Origin: Oceanospirillaceae bacterium
Lineage (GTDB): Bacteria > Pseudomonadota > Gammaproteobacteria > Pseudomonadales > Balneatricaceae
Length of the DNA: 51,456 nt
Assembly (NCBI GenBank): GCA_013373085.1
Contig: JABXIM010000156.1
Coordinates: 1 to 51,456, forward strand
Direction: 5' to 3'
Shown here: positions 33,739-41,392 of the stretch, one piece after another
Position numbering within the stretch: position 1 is the stretch's first letter
How the letters are laid out: every line of letters starts with the position of its first letter
Translations under genes and position numbers: made by a program
Notes under the pieces: model-generated
Databases searched by the model: none
Told to the model about the DNA's origin: nothing
Seen by the model: only the letters and a program-made list of their open reading frames with translations

Positions 33739-34356
33739 ATGCTCGCGAAACTCCCGGCCCGCCGACTGCTCCCCTGCCTGGGGCTCGTCCTGCTTCTGAG
33801 CGGCTGCAGCAACGTCCCGCCGCGACAACCCGACAATATCTGCTCGATCTTCGAGGAGAACAAAGACTGGTACGGCGCCGCACTGGACATGAACGAGCGT
33901 TGGGGTACGCCGGTATATGTGCCGATGGCGATCATCTACCAGGAATCCGGTTTCCGCCATGACGCCCGTCCGCCAATGCGCTGGTTCCTCGGCCTGATTC
34001 CTTATGGGCGCGCCAGTTCCGCCTACGGCTATAGCCAGGCGAAAACCACGACCTGGAGCGACTACGAACGTGAAACCGGCAACGGCTGGTCATCCCGTGA
34101 GGACTTCTCCGACGCCATCGATTTCGTCGGCTGGTATACCCACAAGACCCAACGTATCAATGGCGTATCGAAATGGGATGCGCGTGGCCAGTACCTGGCG
34201 TACCACGAGGGCTGGGGGGGGTACCGCAGCGGCAGCTACCGCAACAAGGCCTGGCTGATGCGCGTCGCCGACAAGGTGGACCGGCGCTCGCGCCGGTACG
34301 CCGCGCAGTACAACCAGTGCAAGGACAATCTCAGCCGCGGAGGCTGGTTTCTTTGA
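33739..34356 (+). CDS. Transglycosylase-like (lysozyme fold) lipoprotein
   Basis: 205 residues. Lipobox LLSGC at residues 21-25 of the signal sequence. The mature part has VPMAIIYQESGFRHDARPP, where the Glu of YQESGF matches the catalytic Glu of SLT-type lytic transglycosylases, and SSAYGYSQAKTTTWSDY, which matches the GxxQ region of that fold. Likely cuts or binds peptidoglycan from the outer membrane. The C-terminus is basic (DKVDRRSRRYAAQYNQCKDNL). ATG 33739 has only a weak site (AACAGGATGG). Confidence 0.82.
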   Translation: MLAKLPARRLLPCLGLVLLLSGCSNVPPRQPDNICSIFEENKDWYGAALDMNERWGTPVYVPMAIIYQESGFRHDARPPMRWFLGLIPYGRASSAYGYSQAKTTTWSDYERETGNGWSSREDFSDAIDFVGWYTHKTQRINGVSKWDARGQYLAYHEGWGGYRSGSYRNKAWLMRVADKVDRRSRRYAAQYNQCKDNLSRGGWFL

Positions 34357-34389
34357 GCCTTCGCGCCCGCTCCTTACTGCGCTCTTATC

Positions 34390-35520
34390 TTAGGGGTCTC
34401 GTTCCAGCAGCGTGATCACCTCGTAGTGATGACTGTGCGGAAACATATCCAGCAGCCGCACCCGCCGCAACCGGAAACCCGGCATCCGCCGCAGGTCCTG
34501 CGCCAGGCTCTGGGCATTGCAGCTCGAGTAGATCAGCCAGCGGGCCGCGGAGTGCTCGAGAAACTCGCACAGCCCGGCGCCTATCCCACGGCGCGGCGGG
34601 TTGAGAATCACCAGAGGCGGCACGGCACTGCCGGCAACGGCGAAATCGGCAGCATCGAGCGCGCGGAATTCGATATCATCGAGCGCCAGTTCGTCGCGAC
34701 TCCTGCAGGCACTCTGGATGGCCTCTGCGCTGATCTCGATACCGGTCAGGCGACGACCCGGCGCCGCACAATGCAGCGCGAAACCGCCGACTCCGCAGAA
34801 CAAATCCCAGACCGCGTCCGGCTGGAATTCATCGCACCAGTCCCGTGCCTGTCGGTATAGCGCTTCGGCCACACCATCGTTGGTTTGAAAAAAACTCTGC
34901 GGACGCAGGTGCAGGGGCAGGCCGTTGAGGTGCATGGTCAGTGCCTCCTGTTCGCTGAGCACTATCTCATGCACCCCTTCCAGTACTGCCTTGTGCTCCG
35001 GCTGCAGGTTGACGGACAGCACGCGCAGCTGTGGCAGTGCCTCGTACAACGCGGGCAACTGCTTGCGCATGCGGCCGACCGCTTCCTGTGACCGCAGTAC
35101 GAAGCGCACCATCAGCTCGCCGGTTTCGGCCGATAGCGTCAGCAACAGGTATTTCAGCTCCCCCTTCCGGCTGGCGACATCGTAGGGCTCGATCCGGGCC
35201 AAACCGATAAAGCGCACCAGAGGACCGAAAGCGGTGGTCAGCGCCTCAGGATAAAGCGGGCAGTCCTGCAGATCGACACCGAGACCATCCGCACCCAGTA
35301 TTCCCAGGCGCGGCGCGTCCGCGCTGCCGGTCACCACCATCTTGGCCTTGTTGCGGAATCCCGCCTCCAGACTGGCGACCGGTGCCAGCCATTCTGCTTC
35401 CGGCCAGTCGGCCAGCGTCTCCCGGCAATGCGCCTCTTTCCAGGCCAGCTGTTCGGTATAGGGGGTATCCAGATGGGTACAGGAACGGCAGCGTCCTGCG
35501 GCGAAATGATGACAGTACAT
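34390..35520 (-). CDS. rlmC: 23S rRNA (uracil(747)-C5)-methyltransferase RlmC
   Basis: 376 residues. N-terminal cysteines in YCHHFAAGRCRSC (3, 11, 14) plus the Cys in LQDCPLYP bind a 4Fe-4S cluster, as in RlmC/RlmD. SAM-binding motif DLFCGVGGFALHCA, then NPPRRGIG, and the catalytic Cys in IYSSCNAQSLAQDL. The missing TRAM domain and the length near 375 separate RlmC from RlmD. Modifies U747 of 23S rRNA. Monocistronic and convergent with the transglycosylase-like gene. Confidence 0.93.
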   Translation of the reverse strand: MYCHHFAAGRCRSCTHLDTPYTEQLAWKEAHCRETLADWPEAEWLAPVASLEAGFRNKAKMVVTGSADAPRLGILGADGLGVDLQDCPLYPEALTTAFGPLVRFIGLARIEPYDVASRKGELKYLLLTLSAETGELMVRFVLRSQEAVGRMRKQLPALYEALPQLRVLSVNLQPEHKAVLEGVHEIVLSEQEALTMHLNGLPLHLRPQSFFQTNDGVAEALYRQARDWCDEFQPDAVWDLFCGVGGFALHCAAPGRRLTGIEISAEAIQSACRSRDELALDDIEFRALDAADFAVAGSAVPPLVILNPPRRGIGAGLCEFLEHSAARWLIYSSCNAQSLAQDLRRMPGFRLRRVRLLDMFPHSHHYEVITLLERDP

Positions 35521-35982
35521 GAAGCGATATCCGAGGGCGGAAACGCCCGGTTGAACGCAATTCCGGAACCGTCAGACCGCGGCCCCGACACCGCCTCGCC
35601 GCGTGTCGCGCAGGAAAGGCGCGCTATTTTAGCCGTAACTCGAAACAGGTCAAACAGGCTTCTTCGCCACCATTGCCCGGCACTGACAACGGCCGATGCC
35701 ACACATCCACAACCTATTTCTTGATTACTCAAAAATAAAAATAGATCCGTCCCAAACGAATAAAAAAAACGTGAATTCCGCTCTCCCAGTCGCCAGAAAC
35801 CCACCCATTTAAGCCTTTACAATCAATAACTTGAGAAAAATTATAAATACTGGCAATAAAATTTCTCATCCAAAAAATTACTATACAAAACAATAGCTTA
35901 GGATGCTGCGCGGTCAATTATCAATTTGCGATAAATCAGTATAAATTTTATACTGATCAATAAATAATAATTGAGTACTTAA
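35521..35982. other. Gene-free region with A/T-rich island
   Basis: The first 200 bp carry the upstream region of rlmC at normal base composition. From about 35720 to 35980 the sequence becomes strikingly A/T-rich, unlike the rest of the window. It ends in the palindrome listed next. No RNA gene or protein was recognised; the short leftward frames here look like noise. Confidence 0.6.
35935..35957. promoter_or_regulatory. Perfect 23-bp palindrome, probable operator
   Basis: Two 11-bp arms (ATCAGTATAAA and its complement) flank a single T. It lies 25 bp before the start of the small plasmid-type gene and overlaps likely promoter sequence, as an autoregulatory operator would. Confidence 0.55.
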
Positions 35983-36255
35983 ATGGGAATAACAACGATG
36001 CAAGAAAGGGAAATAAAGCTTCTTTTCAAGGCGGGCGTGTTCGATTCCTGCCAGGCCATCCCGGTCTCGATGGCCCGGGGTTGGACGCTGAAATTCGTGA
36101 CCAAGGACAACGAGGTAGTGACGCTGAACCTGCAGCGCAGCAAGGACGAGCGCGAATTCAAGAGTCTCGACGGCGCAGCCGCAGTGGCGCGGCGCATCGG
36201 CTTCGAGTGGCTCAACGTGCAGATCGGCGACCTGAAGTGGCGCGAAAAAATGTAG
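35983..36255 (+). CDS. Small ParC/RepB-like partition-associated protein
   Basis: 90 residues. The pattern EIKLLFKAGVFDSCQAIPVSMARGWTLKFV...LNLQRSKDEREFKSLDGAAAVARRIGFEWLNVQI resembles small proteins annotated on plasmids and integrative elements as 'ParC family partition-associated' or 'replication protein RepB'. That resemblance is from memory and the true function of the family is unclear. A second start at ATG 35998 is better placed behind GGGA, so the protein may be 85 residues. The gene itself has normal GC while its upstream region is A/T-rich with a palindrome. No other plasmid or integrative gene is near, so it could be a remnant of an insertion. The 133 bp behind it hold nothing recognisable. 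Confidence 0.65.
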   Translation: MGITTMQEREIKLLFKAGVFDSCQAIPVSMARGWTLKFVTKDNEVVTLNLQRSKDEREFKSLDGAAAVARRIGFEWLNVQIGDLKWREKM

Positions 36256-36388
36256 GCGGGAAAGCGGGATGAATGGGGCTGCGACCGCGTCGATCGCTTC
36301 GTCGACAAGGCATCGCAAAACCGGTCATAACGATCGTATTACAGATCGATTGGCTGATTGGCTGCAGCCAGCCGGGATGTGCGGCCGG

Positions 36389-37000
36389 CTACAAGGCGCC
36401 GGAGTCCTGCAACAGGGTCTGCAGCTCGTCGGCGATACGGGCATAGCCCGCGGCATTGGGGTGAACCTGGTCCGATTTTAGCGCCGGATCCGACAGCGTC
36501 TCGGCGATGGCATCCGGCAGGTAGACAAGGCCGTACTGCTCGGCCAGTTCTTCGTAGAAATCGGCGGTACTGAGCAACAGCGAGGGTTTGGGAACGCCCA
36601 GCAGCACCACCTTCACCTCGTGCCGGTCGGCCAGTTCGATCATGCGGGCCAATTGTTTCCTGATCCGGTTCTCGGGCTGGCCACGCAGCAGGTTGTTGCC
36701 GCCGTGACACAGCAGTACCAGAACCGGCGTCTCCTGCTCCAGCAGCGCACGCAGACGCTCAACGCCATCTTCGGCCAGCTCACCGGGGACACCGGCATTG
36801 ACCAGCACCCAGCCAGTCGCCCGCGCCAGGCGCGCCGGGTAACTTTGTTCCGGCGCCGCGCCGGTGCCATACGTCAGGCTATCGCCAAATGCCAGCACCT
36901 TGCTGCCGGGCGGCAGGTAGTCGAGTTCGGGCTCGCCGCCACAGCCCGCCAGCAACAGGCAGGCCGCGACGGGCGCCAGGTATCTGCGCAGCGCTCTCAT
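36389..37000 (-). CDS. GDSL-family esterase/lysophospholipase lipoprotein (TesA-like)
   Basis: 203 residues with a lipobox (LLLAGC, about residues 15-20). SGNH hydrolase blocks: block I VLAFGDSLTYGTGA with nucleophile Ser, Gly in NAGVPGELAEDG, Asn in CHGGNNLLRG, and SDQVHPNAAGYA with catalytic Asp and His. Overall this is the TesA/arylesterase type, but lipid-anchored rather than soluble periplasmic. Its start overlaps the slyD stop by 4 bp (ATGA), so it is the third gene of the carboxylesterase-slyD-esterase operon. Confidence 0.9.
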   Translation of the reverse strand: MRALRRYLAPVAACLLLAGCGGEPELDYLPPGSKVLAFGDSLTYGTGAAPEQSYPARLARATGWVLVNAGVPGELAEDGVERLRALLEQETPVLVLLCHGGNNLLRGQPENRIRKQLARMIELADRHEVKVVLLGVPKPSLLLSTADFYEELAEQYGLVYLPDAIAETLSDPALKSDQVHPNAAGYARIADELQTLLQDSGAL

Positions 37001-37473
37001 TCGCTGACCGGTTCGATGCGTCCCTGCGCCAGCTCTTCGTCGGTGGCGTCTCGCACCTCCACAATCTCGATTTCGAAATCCAGGGTACGGCCGGCGTAGG
37101 GGTGATTGCCATCGACGGTCACGCCTTCATCGGATACCTCGATGACCTGCGCCAGCTCGAGGTTGCCCTCGTCGTCCTCGAGCTGGCAGCTCATACCGAC
37201 CTCTGCGCCCCCCAGCGGCTCGAAGAAGCTGTGCTCCAGCGTGCGCACCTTGTCCTCGTCATAGAGCCCGTAGCCCAATTGTGGCTGGACCTTCACCCGC
37301 AGCGTTTCGCCGGCTTCGTGCCCCGCCATCGCCTGTTCCAGGCCGGCGATGATATTGGCATGGCCGTGCAGGTAGGGCAGCGGCGCGCCGTCGCGGGTAT
37401 CGTCGATCAGGTCGCCGTCCTCGTCGAACAGGCGGAAATGGAAGCTGACGACTTTATTGGCTTCGACTTTCAT
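36997..37473 (-). CDS. slyD: FKBP-type peptidyl-prolyl isomerase, SlyD-like
   Basis: 158 residues from ATG 37473, behind GAGGAA; TTG 37476 directly upstream is unlikely. FKBP domain parts VVSFHFRLFDEDGDLIDDT and YLHGHANIIAGLEQAMAGHEAGE surround the insert-in-flap domain (about 75-125, VKVQPQLGYGLYDEDKV). E. coli SlyD has a His/Cys-rich metal-binding tail; here the C-terminus is short and acidic (DATDEELAQGRIEPVSE), so a nickel-delivery role for the hydrogenase is not indicated. Coupled to the upstream carboxylesterase through TGATG. Confidence 0.9.
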   Translation of the reverse strand: MKVEANKVVSFHFRLFDEDGDLIDDTRDGAPLPYLHGHANIIAGLEQAMAGHEAGETLRVKVQPQLGYGLYDEDKVRTLEHSFFEPLGGAEVGMSCQLEDDEGNLELAQVIEVSDEGVTVDGNHPYAGRTLDFEIEIVEVRDATDEELAQGRIEPVSE

Positions 37474-38144
37474 CAAGGGTTCCTCTGCAATTGTTCGGCG
37501 AGCCAGCGACCGACCCGATTGAGTTCGGGGACACAGACTTCATGGGCAATGGGGTACTGCTGCCACTGTGGCGCCAGACCGAGCTGCTCAAGCTCCGCCA
37601 CCGCGCGCTGGCCGAGGGACAGCGGCACCACGTCATCAACAGAGCCATGGCAGACCAGCAACGGCAGCCCGGCGTTGGCCGGATGCAGTTCGTCCGCCAT
37701 GCGGGCAGCGGTCGCCAGGTAGGTCGACAACGCCACCACGCCACCGAGCCGGTGGGGGTAGCGCAGCGCCGTATGGTAAGCCACCGCGCCGCCCTGGGAA
37801 AAACCGAACAGGAAAATGCGCTCCGCAGGGATTCCGCGTGCCAGCTCCTGCTCGATCAGGGCACCGATCTGCTCGGCCGATTCGTCCAGCGAGGCCTCGT
37901 CGATGCGCCGGTCGATGTTCATTTCGAGAATGTCGTACCAGGCGGGCATCGGCCAGCCGCCGTTCACCGTAACCGGACGCACCGGCGCATTCGGGAACAG
38001 GAAGCGTACCGGCAGCGATGCGGGCAGTTCCAGCAACGGTACCGCCGGCACGAAATCGCTGCCGTCGGCGCCGAGACCATGCAGCCAGATCACACTGGCG
38101 ACGGCATCCTGCGCCGGCTCGATGGTTTGCAGTTCAAGACTCAT
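37473..38144 (-). CDS. Carboxylesterase/phospholipase (alpha/beta hydrolase)
   Basis: 223 residues. Family features: SVIWLHGLGADGSDFVP, the nucleophile elbow GFSQGGAVAYH, Asp in VCHGSVDDVVPLSLG and the catalytic His in YPIAHEVCVPELNR. Matches the small cytosolic carboxylesterases of Pseudomonas (EstB type) and acyl-protein thioesterase relatives. Physiological substrate is unknown. The stop shares one base with the slyD start. Confidence 0.92.
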   Translation of the reverse strand: MSLELQTIEPAQDAVASVIWLHGLGADGSDFVPAVPLLELPASLPVRFLFPNAPVRPVTVNGGWPMPAWYDILEMNIDRRIDEASLDESAEQIGALIEQELARGIPAERIFLFGFSQGGAVAYHTALRYPHRLGGVVALSTYLATAARMADELHPANAGLPLLVCHGSVDDVVPLSLGQRAVAELEQLGLAPQWQQYPIAHEVCVPELNRVGRWLAEQLQRNP

Positions 38145-38165
38145 GTTACAGCTCTTCTGTAGATC

Positions 38166-38816
38166 TCAGGGTTGCAGACGCTCGATGACCCAGGCGCCAT
38201 TCTCGAGGCGGTAGCCGAAGCGGTCGTGGAGGCGATTTTCCCGCCCCTGCCAGAATTCGAAGCGCAGCGGTTGCAGTCGATAGCCGCCCCACTGATCCGG
38301 TTTCGGCACCGCGCCATCGGCGTGACGCTGACGCAACGCTTCGACCCGCGCTTCCAGCGTTTCGCGGCTGTCGACCGTCGCGCTCTGGCAGGAAGCCGCG
38401 GCGCTGAGACGGCTGCCGAGGGGACGTTCGTTGAAATAGGTTACGCCGAACGCCGCCGGCAGCTGCTCCACGGTACCGCGGACGCGCACCTGACGTTCCA
38501 GCGCCGGCCAGTAGAACAGCAGTTCCGCCCGTGGGTTGGCGGCAAGCTCCTGCCCCTTGCGGCTGCGGTAATCGGTATACCAGCAGAAACCGTCGGCGTC
38601 GAAGTGTTTCAGCAGTACGATCCGCGCCGACGGCATGCCGTCGCTGTCGGCGGTTGCCAGCGTCATCGACGTGGCATCGTCCGGCAGGGCGCTGCGCGCG
38701 TCCTCCAGCCAGCGGCCGAACTGTGCCACCGGATCTGACTCGAGATCCGCTCGCGCCAAAGTCTTCGCCTGGTACTCACGCCGCAGCGCCTTGTAATCAC
38801 CTGTGTTGTCTGTCAT
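38166..38816 (-). CDS. pdxH: Pyridoxamine 5'-phosphate oxidase
   Basis: 216 residues from ATG 38816, behind GGGAGC; the frame extends seven codons further without a site. FMN enzyme that makes pyridoxal phosphate. Family motifs: DATSMTLATADSDGMPSARIVLLKHFD, TDYRSRKGQELAANP, ERPLGSRLSAAASCQS and the C-terminal RLQPLRFEFWQGRENRLHDRF, which includes substrate and FMN contacts. Length equals E. coli PdxH (218). Starts a leftward run with the carboxylesterase 21 bp downstream. Confidence 0.96.
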   Translation of the reverse strand: MTDNTGDYKALRREYQAKTLARADLESDPVAQFGRWLEDARSALPDDATSMTLATADSDGMPSARIVLLKHFDADGFCWYTDYRSRKGQELAANPRAELLFYWPALERQVRVRGTVEQLPAAFGVTYFNERPLGSRLSAAASCQSATVDSRETLEARVEALRQRHADGAVPKPDQWGGYRLQPLRFEFWQGRENRLHDRFGYRLENGAWVIERLQP

Positions 38817-38899
38817 CTGTGCTCCCTCTGCGGCCATTCGGCCGCGGCTACTATACTAACGTTTTAGGAAGTAACAAACCGGCCGCAGGGTATACCAGC

Positions 38900-39763
38900 T
38901 CAGCCAGCGAAACGCCGACACAGATCAGTGATTGCTGGCTTGTAACTGGCGCCGAAGAGGTACAGATGGTTGAGCAGGTGCCAAAGGTTGTAGAGCTCTG
39001 CCCGTCTCTCCCAGCCCGGCTCCAGCGGGCGACAGCCGAGGTAGGTGTCGTAAAAGGCGTCGCCGAAACCGCCAAACAACTTGGTCATCGCCAGGTCGGC
39101 TTCGGGCCAGCCCCAGTATACCGCCGGGTCGATCAGTACCGGCTCGCCGGCGGGTCCGGACAGCACGTTGCCGGACCAGAGGTCGCCATGCAGCAACGCC
39201 GGCTTCTGCGGTGGCAGCCAGCGGTCGAGGCGTTGCGCAATCGACTCGATGGCTTGCAGCTCAGCGCGACTCAGCAGCCGGCGATCGAAACAGAGTGCGG
39301 CGCCGTGCAGCAAACGTCGTTCGGCGAAGAACCCGTAACCGTCCGGCATCTGGGTATTGGGTTGCCGGGTGCCGCCGCAGAAGGTATCGATGCCGTAACC
39401 GAACGCCGGCTTCGACTGTCCATGCAGCTCCGCCAGCCCTTCGCCCAGCCGCTGCCAGAAGTCGCCGGCAGGCTCTGCACTGTCTATATATTCCAGTAAC
39501 AGGCAGTCGCCATACTGGTACAACACCTCTGGCAGGTGCAGTCTGGAGTTACGCGCGAGGTCCGCCAGCCCGCGCGCTTCCGCCAGCACCTTTTCCGGCT
39601 CGGCGGAGCGGTAGCGTTTCAGCAGCAGCCGGCGGCCATCGTGCAGGTCGAGCCGGCTGACCTCGGCCGCTGCGCCTCCACCCAGCCGCAGGGCGCGCGC
39701 CACTGCCGGCCGGCGCGCCTGGCGCAGCCATACGTTTATGGGCTCGGGAACGGAATCTGGCAT
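38900..39763 (-). CDS. Fructosamine kinase family protein
   Basis: 287 residues with an aminoglycoside-phosphotransferase-like fold. ATP-binding Lys in RLLLKRYRSAEPEKVLAEARGL, catalytic loop HGDLWSGNVL and metal-binding LIDPAVYWGWPEADLAM, both diagnostic of the fructosamine/ketosamine-3-kinase family (E. coli YniA). Proposed role is repair of glycated proteins or metabolism of glycated amines. Lies 84 bp upstream of pdxH on the same strand; co-transcription possible. Confidence 0.9.
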   Translation of the reverse strand: MPDSVPEPINVWLRQARRPAVARALRLGGGAAAEVSRLDLHDGRRLLLKRYRSAEPEKVLAEARGLADLARNSRLHLPEVLYQYGDCLLLEYIDSAEPAGDFWQRLGEGLAELHGQSKPAFGYGIDTFCGGTRQPNTQMPDGYGFFAERRLLHGAALCFDRRLLSRAELQAIESIAQRLDRWLPPQKPALLHGDLWSGNVLSGPAGEPVLIDPAVYWGWPEADLAMTKLFGGFGDAFYDTYLGCRPLEPGWERRAELYNLWHLLNHLYLFGASYKPAITDLCRRFAG

Positions 39764-39806
39764 ACTAGGGCCTGCTGACGCTATTCGAATGTTTGCTGCT
39801 GGAAGT

Positions 39807-39889
39807 CATTTTTTTGCCCGGCAAGGCGAAAATCGCGTGGTTTAGTCAGTCTAGACGAACGACTGACAACGCGGCAGGGCAATAAAATG
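39807..39889. repeat. Imperfect inverted repeat, possible MITE remnant
   Basis: The arms begin CATTTTTTTGCCCGGCAAGG (39807) and end GGCAGGGCAATAAAATG (39889). They pair imperfectly across a centre near TCTAGACGA, with TAGTCAGT/ACTGAC inner arms. No coding capacity. It sits in the 332-bp gap between the fructosamine-kinase gene and letA; the rest of that gap (39890-40095) has only short T/C runs and no recognised signal. Confidence 0.45.
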
Positions 39890-40095
39890 GCCCCAGCCCT
39901 GTGGGTTGAGGCTGAAAAAGTCCCGCTCTGCGTGACTCGTCGTTTATTTGGCACGAGCAAACCGTACTCCTCGTGCCTTGACTGGGGGCTTTTTTAGCCA
40001 CAACAGCTGCGGTTCGAACAGCAACAGAAGGCCCTTAAATCCTGTGCTCAATGGATGGACGACGTCGTCGGCTTTATGGGAATACGGTTATTAGT

Positions 40096-41331
40096 ATGGA
40101 CAAGATGATCGCCTGCCACGACTGCGATCTGCTGATGCCCCGCCCCAATGTGCCGGAAGGACACTTCGCGCACTGTCCGCGCTGCGGCTCGACACTGATC
40201 TCGGCCCGCCCCAACAGCATCGAACGCACGCTGGCGCTGTCGCTCGCCGGCCTTATCCTGTTCCTGCCGGCCAACCTCTACCCGCTGCTGAGCCTCGAGG
40301 CCCTGGGCCTGCGCCAGACCGAAACCGTCTTCAGCAGCGCCATGTCACTTTACACCGACGGCCTCTGGCTCGTGTCACTGCTGATTCTGCTGTTCGCGAT
40401 CATCGTGCCGTTGGTGAAGCTGCTGCTGCTGTTCTATGTCAGCGCCTCGCTGCTCGGCGGCGAGCTCTGGCGCGGCACCGCGATGGCGTTTCGCAGTTAC
40501 CAGCACCTCGACGAATGGGGGATGCTCGAAGTTTACCTGCTCGGTATCGTCGTGTCGGTGGTCAAGCTGATCGACGTCGCCAGCGTGGAGCCCGGGCTAG
40601 GGGTCTACAGTCTGACCGCGCTGATCCTGATCACGCTGCTCAGCTCCACCATGCTCGACCGCGACCTGTTCTGGCGCCTGATCGGCGAGCGCTACCCCAA
40701 CCCGCTGCCGGACGCCGACGCGGAGCCACACCCGATCTGTTGTCACGACTGCAGGTTGCTGTGCCCGCCGCATATGGAAGGCCAGCACTGTCCACGCTGC
40801 CACAGCAGGTTGCACGCCCGCACGCCCCACTCGCTGGCCTGGACCTGGTCGCTGGCGCTGACCGGCGCCTTGTTGATGATTCCGGCAAACATGCTGCCGA
40901 TCATGACGGTACGCACGCTGGGCCGAGGCGAGCCCGCCACCATCATCGGCGGTATCATCGAACTGACCCACCACGGCCTGTTCTGGATCGCACTGGTGGT
41001 GCTGGTGGCGAGCGTGATCATCCCGATCGGCAAGCTGGTCGGCATGCTGATCCTGCTGCTGACGGTACAGATGGGATGGACCACCAACCTGCGGCAGAAA
41101 ATGCTGATGTACCGTTTCGTCGAGTGGGTGGGCCGCTGGTCGATGCTGGACATTTTCGTCGTCGGCATCCTGGTGGCGCTGGTGCAGCTCGGTAACCTGA
41201 CGCATATCGTCGGCAACCATGGCGCCACGGCCTTCGCTGCCGTCGTGGTCTGCACCATGCTGGCGGCACAGAAATTCGATACCCGGCTGATCTGGGACCG
41301 GCACAGGCAGCGCACGGAGGCCAACGCATGA
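40096..41331 (+). CDS. letA: LetA/PqiA-type intermembrane-transport membrane protein
   Basis: 411 residues from ATG 40096 (MDKMIACHDCDLLM). Two PqiA modules, each with a zinc ribbon and four membrane helices. Ribbon 1 is CHDC...CPRC (about residues 7-34) and ribbon 2 CCHDC...CPRC (about 215-245). Helix pairs contain LSLAGLILFLPANLYPLLSLEALG and the parallel LALTGALLMIPANMLPIMTVRTLG. It is the inner-membrane partner of an MCE tunnel protein for lipid transport between membranes. Because the next gene has seven MCE domains, the LetA (YebS) name fits better than PqiA. Confidence 0.92.
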   Translation: MDKMIACHDCDLLMPRPNVPEGHFAHCPRCGSTLISARPNSIERTLALSLAGLILFLPANLYPLLSLEALGLRQTETVFSSAMSLYTDGLWLVSLLILLFAIIVPLVKLLLLFYVSASLLGGELWRGTAMAFRSYQHLDEWGMLEVYLLGIVVSVVKLIDVASVEPGLGVYSLTALILITLLSSTMLDRDLFWRLIGERYPNPLPDADAEPHPICCHDCRLLCPPHMEGQHCPRCHSRLHARTPHSLAWTWSLALTGALLMIPANMLPIMTVRTLGRGEPATIIGGIIELTHHGLFWIALVVLVASVIIPIGKLVGMLILLLTVQMGWTTNLRQKMLMYRFVEWVGRWSMLDIFVVGILVALVQLGNLTHIVGNHGATAFAAVVVCTMLAAQKFDTRLIWDRHRQRTEANA

Positions 41332-41392
41332 AGCAGGCCACTACCGCTCGCGCCAGTCGATGCAGCCCCCTGACTACACACGAGGCTCTGAC

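Noticed and set aside
36997-37473. SlyD as nickel donor for the hydrogenase
   Set aside because: The His/Cys-rich tail that binds nickel in E. coli SlyD is absent and the gene is 15 kb away in an esterase operon.
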